Origin: Sphingomonadales bacterium 32-65-25
Lineage (GTDB): Bacteria; Pseudomonadota; Alphaproteobacteria; Sphingomonadales; Sphingomonadaceae
Reading direction: 5' to 3'
DNA length: 64,000 nt
NCBI GenBank assembly: GCA_002280855.1
Contig: NCEU01000008.1
Span: 186,001 to 250,000 of the forward strand
Shown here: positions 16,510-25,699 of the stretch, piece by piece
Position numbering within the stretch: the stretch's first letter is position 1
Layout: each line of letters opens with the position of its first letter
Program-made: the position numbers and the translations under genes
The notes under the pieces: generated by a model
The model's input: the letters and a program-made list of their open reading frames with translations, nothing else
Told to the model about the DNA's origin: nothing
The model's database searches: none

Positions 16510-17298
16510 TCACAGGGTGAAATCCTCGCCCAGATAGACACGCCGCACAGTTTCATCGGCCACCAACGCTTCCGGCGTGCCTTCGAACAGCACGCGGCCA
16601 TCATAGATGATGCAGGCGCGATTCACGATTTCCAGCGTTTCGCGCACATTGTGATCGGTGATCAGCACGCCGATATCGCGGGCGCGCAGCTGCACCACAA
16701 GCGCGCGGATATCGGCGATGGAGATGGGATCGATGCCGGCAAACGGCTCATCGAGCAGCATGATCGACGGATTGGCGGCCAGCGCCCGGGCAATCTCCAC
16801 CCGGCGCCGCTCCCCGCCCGAAAGCGCCATAGCCGGCGCCGCACGCAGGCGGGTGATGTTGAATTCGCCCAGCAGTTCTTCGAGCCGTGCCGAGCGCGCC
16901 CGGGCATCGGGTTCCGCCACTTCCAGTACGGCCATGATGTTCTGTTCCACGGTCATGCCGCGGAAGATGCTGGTTTCCTGCGGCAGATAGCCAAGGCCGA
17001 GTGCGGCGCGGCGATACATCGGCAGGCCGGTGATATCATGGCCATCCAGCAGGATACGGCCCGAATCCGGCATTGCGAGACCCATGATCGAATAGAAACA
17101 GGTGGTCTTGCCGGCGCCATTGGGACCCAGCAGGCCGACAACTTCGCCGCGCCGCACCGAAAGCGACACGTCGCGCAGTACGACCCGCTTGTCATATTTC
17201 TTGCCGATGCCATCAACCGAAAGCCCACGCAGCACGGGGCCGCCCGCTTGCTCGCGCTGCTGTTCGCGTTGTTCCATTACCCCGGTATCGGCCATCAT
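16510..17298 (-). CDS. lptB: LPS export ABC transporter ATP-binding protein
   Basis: The 262-residue ATPase energises the Lpt machinery that carries lipopolysaccharide from the inner to the outer membrane. Walker A is GLLGPNGAGKTTCFY, the signature is ALSGGERRRVEIAR, and Walker B is PSIMLLDEPFAGID. The typical LptB tail GTPEALVADETVRRVYLGEDF closes the protein. I chose the ATG at 17298 (MMADTGV), preceded by GGAG; the frame is open further upstream but conserved homology starts here. lptC and lptA, the usual upstream partners, are not present; a TSUP transporter gene diverges instead. Confidence 0.94.
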   Translation of the reverse strand: MMADTGVMEQREQQREQAGGPVLRGLSVDGIGKKYDKRVVLRDVSLSVRRGEVVGLLGPNGAGKTTCFYSIMGLAMPDSGRILLDGHDITGLPMYRRAALGLGYLPQETSIFRGMTVEQNIMAVLEVAEPDARARSARLEELLGEFNITRLRAAPAMALSGGERRRVEIARALAANPSIMLLDEPFAGIDPISIADIRALVVQLRARDIGVLITDHNVRETLEIVNRACIIYDGRVLFEGTPEALVADETVRRVYLGEDFTL

Positions 17299-17444
17299 TG
17301 AATCTGCTCCAGCCAATTGGCGCGAAATTTGCATGTCGGAGTGTAAACTATCGTGAATGCGTCGCCACGCCAAGGCTGCCAAGTGGCGAAACCTGTGATT
17401 TCTGTTGCCAATCCGGAGCATTTGCAGGAACAGCCCCGGCCATC

Positions 17445-18212
17445 ATGGGCGCGGCGTTGAATTTTTCCGATCTGGCGATGCTGGCCTTGCTGCTGGGCGC
17501 TGGCCTTTGGGCGGGCGCCCAGAATGCCTTGGCGGGCGGCGGCAGCTTCATCACCTTGCCGGCCCTGATCGCTGCCGGGCTGGATCCCAAACTGGCCAAT
17601 ATCACCTCCACCATGGCGCTTTTTCCCGGTCAGATCACCACCGGCATCGCCGGACGAAAACTGGTTGCCGGGGCCGATCGTCTGTCATTCAAGGCACTGG
17701 CCGCCATCGCGCTCATCGGCGGCGTGGCCGGCGCATTGCTGCTCAATGCGACTCCCACGCGTGTGTTTGCCGCCATGGTGCCGTGGCTGGTGCTGCTCGC
17801 CACCGCGGTGTTTGCCTGGGGCAGCTTTGGCCCGAAAAAATCGGCCGACCGCCCGCCGCCACCGGCATGGGTAACCGTGCTCACCCAATCGACCATCGGA
17901 ATCTACAGCGGCTTTTTCGGGGGCGGCGCCGGTATCATGACATTGGCCAGCCTGACCATCGCCGGCCTGCCGGTACGGTATGCCGGTGGTACCAAGAATG
18001 TGCTGGTCTCGCTGTCCAACACCACGGCAGCCATCCTGTTCGCGCTCACTGGCAATGTCGCCTGGATGCACGCGCTGGTGGTCGGCATCGGCGCGATGGC
18101 TGGCGGCTATGTCGGCGCGAAGGCGCTGGCGGTGGTGCCGGAAAAGGGCCTGAAAATCGCGGTGATCCTTATCGGCCTCGGCCTGACAGTCGGGCTGTTC
18201 CTGCGCGCCTAA
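17445..18212 (+). CDS. TSUP (TauE/SafE) family sulfite/anion exporter
   Basis: The 255-residue membrane protein has about eight hydrophobic helices. It carries the TSUP family features: an N-terminal half with [18 protein letters not shown] and a C-terminal repeat with [15 protein letters not shown] and [15 protein letters not shown]. Family members export sulfite, sulfoacetate or other small anions. The exact substrate is unknown. ATG at 17445 is selected because the upstream open frame is not hydrophobic in the family pattern. It is divergent from lptB and its 3' end overlaps ftsK by four bases. Confidence 0.87.
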   Translation: MGAALNFSDLAMLALLLGAGLWAGAQNALAGGGSFITLPALIAAGLDPKLANITSTMALFPGQITTGIAGRKLVAGADRLSFKALAAIALIGGVAGALLLNATPTRVFAAMVPWLVLLATAVFAWGSFGPKKSADRPPPPAWVTVLTQSTIGIYSGFFGGGAGIMTLASLTIAGLPVRYAGGTKNVLVSLSNTTAAILFALTGNVAWMHALVVGIGAMAGGYVGAKALAVVPEKGLKIAVILIGLGLTVGLFLRA

Positions 18213-19564
18213 CGGCGCTGCCCATATTCATCGATCAGCACCTCGCGCCGGCCAACGTGATCGGGGCGGCTCACGAACCCGTCCTGTTCCATCCGTTCGA
18301 TCAGGCGAGCGGCGTTGTTGTAGCCGATGCGCAGGTGGCGCTGGATGAAGCTGGTGCTGGCCTTTTGCGCCTTGGCCACGACGTCGATGGCCTTGGCATA
18401 CACGTCCGCCTCCTCATCGCCGCTGCGACCGCCGGAGAGCCCCGCACTGGTCAGATCGAGCTGGCCATCTAGATCTGTCGGCTCTTCGGTGACCGCTTCG
18501 ACATAATCCGGCACGCCCTGTGCTCGCCAGAAATCGGCGACCGCTTCCACCTCGCCATCCGAAACGAACGGGCCGTGGACGCGCACCAGTTTGCCGCCGG
18601 CCATCCACAGCATGTCGCCCTTGCCCAATAGTTGCTCGGCGCCGGGTTCGCCCAGGATGGTGCGGCTGTCGATCTTGCTGGTCACCTGGAAACTGATTCG
18701 CGTCGGCAGGTTGGCCTTGATGACGCCGGTGATCACATCCACCGACGGGCGCTGCGTCGCCATGATCAGATGGATGCCGGCGGCACGGGCCTTTTGGGCC
18801 AGGCGCTGGATCAGGAATTCCACTTCCTTGCCCGCCGTCATCATCAGATCGGCCAATTCGTCCACCACCACCACGATCAGCGGCATCGGCTCGAAATCGA
18901 GCACTTCCTCCTCGATGATCGGCGCTTCGGTTTCCGGGTCCCACCCGGTCTGCACGCGCCGCACGAAGGGTTTGCCGGCGGCCTGGGCTTCCTTCACCTT
19001 CTGGTTGAAGCTGGCCAGGGAGCGGACGTTCAACTCGCTCATCTTGCGATAGCGGTCTTCCATCTGCTCCACCGCCCATTTCAGCGCGCGGATAGCCTTG
19101 GGCGGATCGACGACGACGGGCGCCAGCAGATGCGGGATCCCGTCATACATCTTCAGTTCCAGCATCTTGGGATCGATCATGATCAACCGGCACTGGGCCG
19201 GGGTCATGCGATACAAGAGCGAGAGGATCATGGCGTTGAGGCCGACGGACTTGCCCGAACCGGTGGTGCCGGCGATCAGCAGGTGCGGCATCGGCGCCAG
19301 ATCGGCGACCACCGGAATGCCGGCGATATCCTTGCCCAGCACGAGCGGCAGCGTGACGGACCGGCTGTCGAAATCGGCACTGCCCAACAGTTCGGAAAGC
19401 GACACCGTCTCACGCACCGGATTGGGCAGTTCGATGCCGATCACGTTCTTGCCCGGCACCACGGCCACGCGCGCTGATTGCGCACTCATCGAGCGGGCGA
19501 TGTCATCAGCCAGGCCGATCACCCGGCTGGCCCGGATACCCGGCGCCGGTTCCAGTTCGTACAT
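18209..19564 (-). CDS. ftsK: DNA translocase FtsK, C-terminal motor part (separate frame from N-terminal part)
   Basis: This 451-residue frame contains the FtsK motor. Walker A is [14 protein letters not shown] near residue 110, [18 protein letters not shown] follows, Walker B is [14 protein letters not shown], and the C-terminal gamma winged-helix domain contains [19 protein letters not shown]. FtsK pumps DNA toward dif during septation. The frame opens at [15 protein letters not shown], which in intact FtsK is inside the alpha domain. The upstream membrane part is in another frame and overlaps it by 46 bases. About 50 residues normally found before MYELEPAPG are missing, so a deletion with frameshift is inferred. 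An internal start at this ATG could in principle express the motor alone. Confidence 0.85.
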   Translation of the reverse strand: MYELEPAPGIRASRVIGLADDIARSMSAQSARVAVVPGKNVIGIELPNPVRETVSLSELLGSADFDSRSVTLPLVLGKDIAGIPVVADLAPMPHLLIAGTTGSGKSVGLNAMILSLLYRMTPAQCRLIMIDPKMLELKMYDGIPHLLAPVVVDPPKAIRALKWAVEQMEDRYRKMSELNVRSLASFNQKVKEAQAAGKPFVRRVQTGWDPETEAPIIEEEVLDFEPMPLIVVVVDELADLMMTAGKEVEFLIQRLAQKARAAGIHLIMATQRPSVDVITGVIKANLPTRISFQVTSKIDSRTILGEPGAEQLLGKGDMLWMAGGKLVRVHGPFVSDGEVEAVADFWRAQGVPDYVEAVTEEPTDLDGQLDLTSAGLSGGRSGDEEADVYAKAIDVVAKAQKASTSFIQRHLRIGYNNAARLIERMEQDGFVSRPDHVGRREVLIDEYGQRR

Positions 19565-20412
19565 GGACCCGGCAGCACGGCGGCATCACCCAGATCGAGC
19601 GACTTCTGCTTGTCGCGCACGTCACGCCCGCTGCGGCTGGGCCGTTCGGGCTGCTCCAGCACAACTGTCGGGCCAGGCTCCGGATCGGAGGTGAGTTCAG
19701 CTTCGGCCTTGGGCGGCTTGCGTGTTGGCTTGGGCAACACGATGTTGCCCGGCTCCGCTTCGGTGTCCGGGTTCCACAGGCGCTGGCCGGCGGCGATGGC
19801 ATCGCCCACTGCCTCGCGACTGATCGCGCTGCCCCAGGCCAGGCAGGCCAGACCCACCGGTGCCAGCAGGATGGCCAGCACCACCCCCACCGACACATCG
19901 GCCAATTCCGGAATCGCTTCTGCGGCGTCTGCCGCCGCCGCCAGGCCCTGGCCCAGCAAGCCGCCGGGCCCGGCCGGGGCGCCCATGGCGGAAAATCCGA
20001 AACCGCCTGCCGCAAACGCCAACAGCAAGACGCCGGCAAGGCTGCCACCAGCCATGCGCGGCACCGGCACCGGTTCTTCGCGGCCAACGCGCCAGCCCGC
20101 CAATACCAACGCCGGGCTGAGCAACAGCACCGGCCAGCCCGCCAGTTGCAGCAACAGATCAGCAACATGTGCGCCGACACTGCCCATCCAGTTGCCCACC
20201 GGGCGCGCCGTGGCGGTGTTGAACGAAGGATCGGCCGGGGAATAGCTCAACAGCGCCAGCACCAGCGCCACGCCAATCAGGGCCACCGCCGCGCCGGCGG
20301 CCACGCGCGCCGCCATACGTAGGGCCAGCGCCAAAACGAGGCGCAGCCGCAGCAGCCAGGCGGGTCCACCGGAGCTGCTGCGCTTGGGGGCAGGTGCTGC
20401 CCGAGTGGCCAT
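19519..20412 (-). CDS. ftsK: DNA translocase FtsK, N-terminal membrane part (frame-disrupted)
   Basis: This frame encodes the FtsK membrane domain. It has about four to five hydrophobic helices between residues 20 and 200 (for example [20 protein letters not shown] and [15 protein letters not shown]). A Pro/Glu-rich linker ends in [16 protein letters not shown], the normal entry to the alpha domain. After that the frame runs into the out-of-frame sequence [16 protein letters not shown] and stops. Intact homologues continue from LP through a roughly 50-residue alpha-domain stretch to MYELEPAPG. The start is the ATG at 20412 with AAGG nine bases upstream. FtsK is generally essential in proteobacteria, so a sequencing or assembly error is a serious alternative to true loss. 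Confidence 0.82.
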   Translation of the reverse strand: MATRAAPAPKRSSSGGPAWLLRLRLVLALALRMAARVAAGAAVALIGVALVLALLSYSPADPSFNTATARPVGNWMGSVGAHVADLLLQLAGWPVLLLSPALVLAGWRVGREEPVPVPRMAGGSLAGVLLLAFAAGGFGFSAMGAPAGPGGLLGQGLAAAADAAEAIPELADVSVGVVLAILLAPVGLACLAWGSAISREAVGDAIAAGQRLWNPDTEAEPGNIVLPKPTRKPPKAEAELTSDPEPGPTVVLEQPERPSRSGRDVRDKQKSLDLGDAAVLPGPCTNWNRRRVSGPAG

Positions 20413-20585
20413 TGCGGTTGCGCCTTTCAATGCGATGCGTCGCCCTTGGCATGTTCACCATTTGGGCACTAGCTAAAGATGAATCAGGCCATGACTCCGG
20501 TCAAGCATACTCTTGGGAAAACCGCCTGTGGCCCGGACATCATGTCCCGCTTGGGGGAATCGCACAGGTCGGCTAGGAAGCCAGT

Positions 20586-21809
20586 ATGACGATGGATGCA
20601 GACGTGATCATCATCGGTGGCGGCCTCGTTGGCGCCACGCTGGCGCTGGCTTTGGCCAAGCACGAAGTGACGAGCATCGTCGTCGATGCCCAGGATCTGG
20701 ACAGCACCACTCTGCCGGCCTTCGATGGCCGCGCCACCGCCGTGGCCAGCGCGTCGGCGCGCATGCTGCGCGCGCTGGGGCTGGGTGACATTCTGGATAC
20801 CCACGGCTGCCCGATCCGCGAGATTCGCGTGACCGACGCCGCCCACCCGCAGTTCCTGCATTTCGATGCCGGCGAGGGCAATGATCCGCTCGGTACTATG
20901 GTGGAAAATCGCTGGCTGCGCACCGGCCTGCTGCGTGCCGTGCGCGAATGCCCGGAAGTGACGTTGATGGCGCCGGTGACGGTGGCCGGCATCGCCCGCG
21001 ACGATCACGCCGCCACGCTAACCCTCGCCGATGGCCGCGTGTTCAAGGCGCCGCTGGTCGTGGCCTGCGATGGCCGCCGCTCCGCCACCCGCGAAGCCGC
21101 CGGCATTCCGCTCGCCACCTGGCAATATGATCACGCCGCGTTGATCACCATGGTTGCCCACACGGTGCCGCACGAAAATATCGCCTGCGAACTGTTCTAC
21201 CCGTCGGGCCCGCTGGCGCTGCTGCCGATGCGCGACACCGACGATGGCCGGCCGCGCACCGCCATCGTATGGACGATTGACCGCAAGCATATGGACGCCG
21301 CGAAGAAGTTGGGCCCCAAACAGCTCGCCACCGAAATCGCCGCCCGTATCGACGGCACCATGGGTGAAATCGAGGTGATTGCCCCGCAGGCCGTGTGGCC
21401 GCTCGGCTATCACCACGCCGCCCGCTATACCGACACGCGCCTGCTGCTGCTCGGCGATTCCGCCCACGGCATCCATCCGATCGCCGGCCAGGGCCTCAAC
21501 ATGGGCTTCCGCGACGTGGCGGCCGCCGCTGAAGTGCTCACCAACGCCGCGCGCTCCGGCCTTGATCTGGGCAGCCCCGATGTGTTGGCGCAAATCTCGG
21601 CGTGGCGCCGGTTCGACAACAGCCTAGTCTGCGCTGTCACCGATGGCCTCAATCGCCTGTTCGCCATCCCCGGCCGCACCCCCAGCCTGGTGCGCCGTTT
21701 CGGTCTCGCCTCTGTCGAACGCTTGCCGCCCTTGAAGCGCTTCTTCATGAATCAGGCCCGCGGCGAAACCGGCAAGCTGCCGGCGCTGCTCAAGGGCGAA
21801 TTGGTCTAG
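20586..21809 (+). CDS. UbiH/UbiF/COQ6 family FAD-dependent ubiquinone-biosynthesis hydroxylase
   Basis: The 407-residue flavoprotein has an N-terminal FAD Rossmann motif (DVIIIGGGLVGATLALAL), an RSATREAAG segment and the second FAD motif GDSAHGIHPIAGQGLNMGF near residue 290. These are hallmarks of the UbiH/UbiF/VisC family, which hydroxylates the ring during ubiquinone synthesis. Which ring carbon it acts on cannot be assigned, because alphaproteobacteria use UbiL, UbiM and UbiH variants with differing specificity. AGGA lies seven bases before the ATG. It is divergent from ftsK across 173 bp. Confidence 0.88.
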   Translation: MTMDADVIIIGGGLVGATLALALAKHEVTSIVVDAQDLDSTTLPAFDGRATAVASASARMLRALGLGDILDTHGCPIREIRVTDAAHPQFLHFDAGEGNDPLGTMVENRWLRTGLLRAVRECPEVTLMAPVTVAGIARDDHAATLTLADGRVFKAPLVVACDGRRSATREAAGIPLATWQYDHAALITMVAHTVPHENIACELFYPSGPLALLPMRDTDDGRPRTAIVWTIDRKHMDAAKKLGPKQLATEIAARIDGTMGEIEVIAPQAVWPLGYHHAARYTDTRLLLLGDSAHGIHPIAGQGLNMGFRDVAAAAEVLTNAARSGLDLGSPDVLAQISAWRRFDNSLVCAVTDGLNRLFAIPGRTPSLVRRFGLASVERLPPLKRFFMNQARGETGKLPALLKGELV

Positions 21810-21857
21810 CGAATTGCAGCGTTGCGGCGCCCGGCGGCTGGCCACAGGTTGCCGGCC

Positions 21858-23639
21858 ATGATCGATCGTGACGCAATCCTCGAAAAATATCGGCTAGAGC
21901 GGGACAAGCGCCTGCGCCCCGAAGGCAATGCGCAATATGTGCGGCTGGCAACGCATTTCCCGCAGATGCTGGGCGATCCCTACACGCCACGCAAGGAACG
22001 CGCGCCGGTCACCGATCATGTGCGTTTTGCCATGGTTGGCGGCGGGTTTGCCGGGCTGTGCACGGGCGCGCGTCTGGCACAGGCGGGGATCACCGATTTC
22101 CGCCTGATCGATGCCGGCGGCGACGTGGGCGGCACCTGGTACTGGAACCGCTACCCCGGCGCGCAGTGCGACACCGCCTCGATCATCTACATGCCGCTGC
22201 TGGAAGAAACCGGGCACATCCCGACCGAGAAATATGCCCACGCCCCCGAAATTCAGGGCCAGGCCAAGAAGATCGCACAGACGTTCAATCTCAATGAGAA
22301 GGCGCTGTTCCACACCGAGGTGAACGCCTGCACTTGGGATGAGGCCAAGCAGGTCTGGGTGATCGAGACCGACCGCGGCGATCACTTCACCGCCGATTTC
22401 GTTGGCATCGGCACCGGACCGCTGAACGTGCCGAAACTGCCCGGCATCCCCGGCATCGAGACATTCAAGGGCCACCAGTTCCACACCAGCCGCTGGGATT
22501 ATGGCTATACCGGCGGCTCGGCCGAGGGCGCGCCGATGGACAAGTTGGCGGGCAAGCGCGTCGCCATCATCGGCACCGGCGCCACTGCCGTGCAGTGCGT
22601 GCCGCATCTGGCGCGCGATGCCGGCGAATTGTTCGTGGTCCAGCGCACGCCGTCCAGCGTGGACGTGCGTGCCAACGAACCCATTGATCCGGAATGGTTC
22701 AAGTCCATCGCCACGCCGGGCTGGCAGACGCGCTGGCTGGAAAATTTCGCCGGCAATGTCGGCATGGGCGGCGCGTCGGAAGACTGGGTGAAGGATGGCT
22801 GGACCGACCTGTCGCGCCGCATCCGCAGCCGGGTGATGAGCCTGCCGCCTGAGCAATGGAACCCGGAAAACATGATGAAGGCCTGGGAAATGGCCGATCA
22901 TGAAAAGATGGAGGAAATCCGCACCCGCGCCGTCACCGTGGTGGAAGACCGCAAGACCGGCGAGGCGCTGCAGGCCTGGTATCGCCAGCTGTGCAAGCGG
23001 CCCTGCTTCCACGATGCTTATCTGCAGGCCTTCAACCGGCCCAGCGTCACCCTGATCAACAGCGACGGCAAGGGTGTTGAGCGCATCGACGAGACCGGCC
23101 TGTGGGTGAACGGCGAACATTATGAAGTGGACTGCATCATCCATTCGACCGGCTTCGAGGTCGGCACGCCGACCGAGGAACGCGCCGGTTTCGATCCGGT
23201 GGGCAAGGGCGGCCAGAAGCTGTCTGAAGCGTGGAGCGAGGGCATGCGCACGCTGCATGGGCTGAACAGCGCCGGTTTCCCCAACCTGTTCCTCGTCCAG
23301 TTCGCGCAGGCGGCCAATTTCATCGTCAACGTGCCGCACAACTGGATGGAAACCGGCACCAGCATCGCTGCCATCGTCCGCCACATGACCGATCATGGCC
23401 TGAAGACGGTGGACGTGGACGCAAAGGCCCAGGAAGATTGGGTGAAGCTGCTGCTGTCCGGTCCCGGCATGATGATCAACAGCCCGGATTGCACACCCGG
23501 CTATTACAACAACGAAGGCCAGCCTATGGATGACCGCGCCAAATATGCGGTGGGCTATCCGGCCGGGCCGAACGCGTTTTTCAGCTACATGCGGGGCTGG
23601 CGTTCAGACGGGCAATTCAAGGGGCTGCGCTTCGGTTAA
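21858..23639 (+). CDS. Flavin-containing Baeyer-Villiger-type monooxygenase
   Basis: The product (593 residues from ATG 21858) resembles type I Baeyer-Villiger monooxygenases such as cyclohexanone or phenylacetone monooxygenase. It has an N-terminal FAD fold ([14 protein letters not shown]), the [15 protein letters not shown] segment, the fingerprint [13 protein letters not shown] near residue 205 and an NADPH fold [13 protein letters not shown]. The roughly 60-residue N-terminal extension is typical of the larger BVMO subgroup. These enzymes insert oxygen next to a ketone to form esters or lactones. Substrate unknown. It starts 48 bp after the ubiquinone hydroxylase and converges on the Trm112-like gene, overlapping it by four bases. 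Confidence 0.9.
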   Translation: MIDRDAILEKYRLERDKRLRPEGNAQYVRLATHFPQMLGDPYTPRKERAPVTDHVRFAMVGGGFAGLCTGARLAQAGITDFRLIDAGGDVGGTWYWNRYPGAQCDTASIIYMPLLEETGHIPTEKYAHAPEIQGQAKKIAQTFNLNEKALFHTEVNACTWDEAKQVWVIETDRGDHFTADFVGIGTGPLNVPKLPGIPGIETFKGHQFHTSRWDYGYTGGSAEGAPMDKLAGKRVAIIGTGATAVQCVPHLARDAGELFVVQRTPSSVDVRANEPIDPEWFKSIATPGWQTRWLENFAGNVGMGGASEDWVKDGWTDLSRRIRSRVMSLPPEQWNPENMMKAWEMADHEKMEEIRTRAVTVVEDRKTGEALQAWYRQLCKRPCFHDAYLQAFNRPSVTLINSDGKGVERIDETGLWVNGEHYEVDCIIHSTGFEVGTPTEERAGFDPVGKGGQKLSEAWSEGMRTLHGLNSAGFPNLFLVQFAQAANFIVNVPHNWMETGTSIAAIVRHMTDHGLKTVDVDAKAQEDWVKLLLSGPGMMINSPDCTPGYYNNEGQPMDDRAKYAVGYPAGPNAFFSYMRGWRSDGQFKGLRFG

Positions 23640-23827
23640 CCCGTCGCGGGCAGGAACTCGCGCGCGGCCTCGGCCAGCAGGATCGGCACGCCGTCGCGGA
23701 TCGGATAAGCGATGCCGGCCGTGTCGTTGACCAGCTCCTGCCGTTCCCGATCATGGCGCAGCGGCTGCTTGGTCTGCGGGCAGACTAGCAGGGCCAACAG
23801 GCGCGGATCGAGCGCGGCACCGCTCAT
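23636..23827 (-). CDS. Trm112 family protein
   Basis: This 63-residue protein matches the small YcaR/Trm112 family: [17 protein letters not shown] near the N terminus and [15 protein letters not shown] near the C terminus. Only one cysteine remains, so a full zinc knuckle is not formed, which is common in bacterial members. Homologues in eukaryotes and archaea activate methyltransferases; the bacterial role is unclear. Its ATG overlaps the stop of the LON-domain gene (four bases), giving a coupled unit with that gene and the chaperedoxin. Confidence 0.88.
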   Translation of the reverse strand: MSGAALDPRLLALLVCPQTKQPLRHDRERQELVNDTAGIAYPIRDGVPILLAEAAREFLPATG

Positions 23828-24483
23828 TGGAGGCGGCCGCTGCTGCCGCTGCCTGGCCCAACGGCAAAGCTCATCAATGCGCTCAGCGTTTGTGCGCGGT
23901 CAGCCAGGGTGGGGGCTTCAAGCAGCGCCTGCTTTTCGGGCGGATCGAACGGCAGCGCGCCGGCCAGCGCCGTCACCAGCCCTTCATCGTCAGCCGATTG
24001 CACCGCCTCCCAATCGGCGGCGAGCCCGCGCGCATCAAGATAGGGGCGCAGCGCGTCTTCCAGGCTGGCGCGGCTGGCGGCATCCAGCGATTCTTCCTCG
24101 GCCCGGTCATCGGCAAAGCCGTGATAATCGGTCATCACCTGGCGATAGAGCGTGTCGCGCTCCAGTTCGGCGCCCACCTGGAAGCGGCTGACGCCAACCA
24201 GCGTGACAAGGATGCGGCCATCGTCGGTTTCGCGATACTCGGTGATCCGGCCCAGGCAGCCCACCTTGTACAGCGGCGGCGGATCGCCTGCTGCCTTGGG
24301 CTGGATCATGCCGATGACCCGGTTGGCAGCGCCTGTGGCCGCCATCGCGTCCTTCACCATCGCCAGATAGCGCGGTTCAAAGATGTTCAATGGCAGCACC
24401 CCGCGCGGCAGCAGCACCGCGCCGGTCAAAGGGAACACCGGCACGGCGGCCGGCAGCGGTTCAAGGGCTTCGCTCTCGCTCAT
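23824..24483 (-). CDS. LON substrate-binding domain protein
   Basis: The 219-residue product consists of a Lon N-terminal (LAN/PUA-like) domain without the ATPase and protease domains. Conserved elements are [33 protein letters not shown], and [19 protein letters not shown]. Free-standing LON-domain proteins are common next to thioredoxin-TPR genes in alphaproteobacteria; their role is not settled. The ATG at 24483 ([11 protein letters not shown]) overlaps the chaperedoxin stop. An open extension upstream lies inside that gene and is not used. Confidence 0.88.
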   Translation of the reverse strand: MSESEALEPLPAAVPVFPLTGAVLLPRGVLPLNIFEPRYLAMVKDAMAATGAANRVIGMIQPKAAGDPPPLYKVGCLGRITEYRETDDGRILVTLVGVSRFQVGAELERDTLYRQVMTDYHGFADDRAEEESLDAASRASLEDALRPYLDARGLAADWEAVQSADDEGLVTALAGALPFDPPEKQALLEAPTLADRAQTLSALMSFAVGPGSGSSGRLQ

Positions 24484-25385
24484 GCAAACCAGATGGCGCG
24501 CAGCGCGGCGCGGGTCTTGATGCTCCACGGATCGGCAAGGCCGGCGGCTTCGAACATGGTCAGCAGCTTGGTGCGGGCGGCGCCCTCGTTCCAGCCGCGA
24601 TCGGCCTTGATGATGGCCAGCAGATGATCGGCAGCGGCATCGCGTTCACCGCGGGCAGCCAGCGCGCCGGCCAGCTCGAATCGGGCGACGTGGTCATCCG
24701 GGTGATTGGTCACCTGGGCGACGAGATGGGCTAGCTCGTCATCCGCCGGGGCTTCGGCCGCCAGCGCCAGCGCGGCGCGGGCGCGAACGACGAGTTCGTC
24801 CTTCGAATCGGCGGGCACCGTTTCGAGCGCGGCAGCGGCCGGCAGCGTTTGGCCACCCGCCACCAGCGCCAGCGCATAGCGCGCCACCAGATCATGGCGA
24901 TCCGGCATCTCGCTGGACACCGCTGCCAGCATGGCGATGGCGTCTTCATGGGCGCCGGCCGCAGTTGCTTCTTCTGCCGCTGCGATCAGCTGGCCGATCT
25001 GCTCCTCCAGCGCGGCCTCGTCATCGCTGGCCGGGACGCCCGCCAGCAGCTTGTCAATGAATTGCGCCAGCTGCGTTTCCGGCAGGGCGCCCTGGAACCC
25101 ATCAACCGGGCGGCCATCAAGGAAGGCATAGACGGTGGGGATGGACTGGATGCGGAACTGGGCGGCCAGCGCCTGGTTCTTGTCCACATCGATCTTGACC
25201 AGAGCCACCTTGGGTGCTCGGGCTGCAACCAGCCGTTCCAGCGCCGGCCCCAGCGTCTTGCACGGGCCGCACCACTCTGCCCAGAAATCGACCAGCACCA
25301 ATGCCGTCTTCGACGCCTCGATCACGTCGCGCCGGAAGGCTTCGATGCTGGCCTTTTCGGCGGCGGGATTGGGAATGCTGGCCAA
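24480..25385 (-). CDS. Chaperedoxin: thioredoxin domain fused to TPR (CnoX-like)
   Basis: The protein has a thioredoxin domain (residues 1-110) with FWAEWCGPCKTLGPAL and the cis-proline in IQSIPTVYAF, followed by tetratricopeptide-type helices (about 130-300). This is the CnoX/YbbN layout; CnoX holds oxidatively damaged proteins and hands them to GroEL or DnaK. A TTG at 25385 is the likely start: GGAG sits about nine bases before it, and the frame upstream (proline-rich) is not conserved. With that start the length is 301 residues. It is coupled to the LON-domain and Trm112-like genes. Confidence 0.88.
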   Translation of the reverse strand: MASIPNPAAEKASIEAFRRDVIEASKTALVLVDFWAEWCGPCKTLGPALERLVAARAPKVALVKIDVDKNQALAAQFRIQSIPTVYAFLDGRPVDGFQGALPETQLAQFIDKLLAGVPASDDEAALEEQIGQLIAAAEEATAAGAHEDAIAMLAAVSSEMPDRHDLVARYALALVAGGQTLPAAAALETVPADSKDELVVRARAALALAAEAPADDELAHLVAQVTNHPDDHVARFELAGALAARGERDAAADHLLAIIKADRGWNEGAARTKLLTMFEAAGLADPWSIKTRAALRAIWFA

Positions 25386-25495
25386 GGGGTGATGCTCCCA
25401 TGTGTTGTCGTGCGTGCCATATGGGGGCGGGGGAGGCGGTTTGCCAAGACGGCGCTTGCGCACAGGGCCCAAGAAACCTCGGGCAAAAAAGGGGC

Positions 25496-25525
25496 TTGCA
25501 AGTCCAAACCCGCCGGTGCTAGACG
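25496..25525 (+). promoter_or_regulatory. Possible sigma-70 promoter of tRNA-Gly
   Basis: TTGCAA (25496-25501) and TAGACG (25520-25525) are separated by 18 bases and lie 22 bases before the tRNA. The -35-like TTGCAA and a TAGA-type -10 are plausible for a strong alphaproteobacterial stable-RNA promoter. This is a visual match only. Confidence 0.4.
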
Positions 25526-25547
25526 CCCCATCCTCAATGACCGGCGA

Positions 25548-25622
25548 GCGGGTGTAGCTCAGGGGTAGAGCGCAACCTTGCCAAGGTTGAAGTCGAGAGT
25601 TCGAATCTCTTCACCCGCTCCA
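25548..25622 (+). tRNA. tRNA-Gly (GCC)
   Basis: A complete cloverleaf can be drawn. The acceptor GCGGGTG (25548-25554) pairs with CACCCGC (25612-25618). The D arm is GCTC/GAGC. The anticodon stem CAACC/GGTTG encloses the loop TTGCCAA with anticodon GCC at 25580-25582, reading GGC and GGT glycine codons. The T arm is GAGAG with TTCGAAT and CTCTT. The discriminator is T and CCA (25620-25622) is encoded in the DNA. A Rho-independent terminator follows 11 bases later. Confidence 0.97.
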
Positions 25623-25633
25623 GTCGTTGCTTG

Positions 25634-25662
25634 AAAAGGCGGTCCGTTTGGGCCGCCTTTTT
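25634..25662 (+). terminator. Rho-independent terminator after tRNA-Gly
   Basis: AAAAGGCGGTCC (25634-25645) can pair with GGGCCGCCTTTT, with one G-T wobble, around a GTTT loop. The run of five T ends the hairpin. Its position 11 bases after the tRNA fits transcription termination of the tRNA. It lies upstream of the ATG chosen for the CDF gene. Confidence 0.85.
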
Positions 25663-25699
25663 CATTGCGGTGCCTCGCCGCGCGACCCATAAAGCCGCC

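Noticed and set aside
19519..19564. Programmed ribosomal frameshift in ftsK
   Set aside because: Frameshifting could join the frames but would not restore the roughly 50 alpha-domain residues missing, and no slippery heptamer with a downstream structure was evident.
21894..23396. 500-codon minus-strand frame opposite the BVMO gene
   Set aside because: Antisense frame without recognisable motif; the BVMO has all expected motifs.
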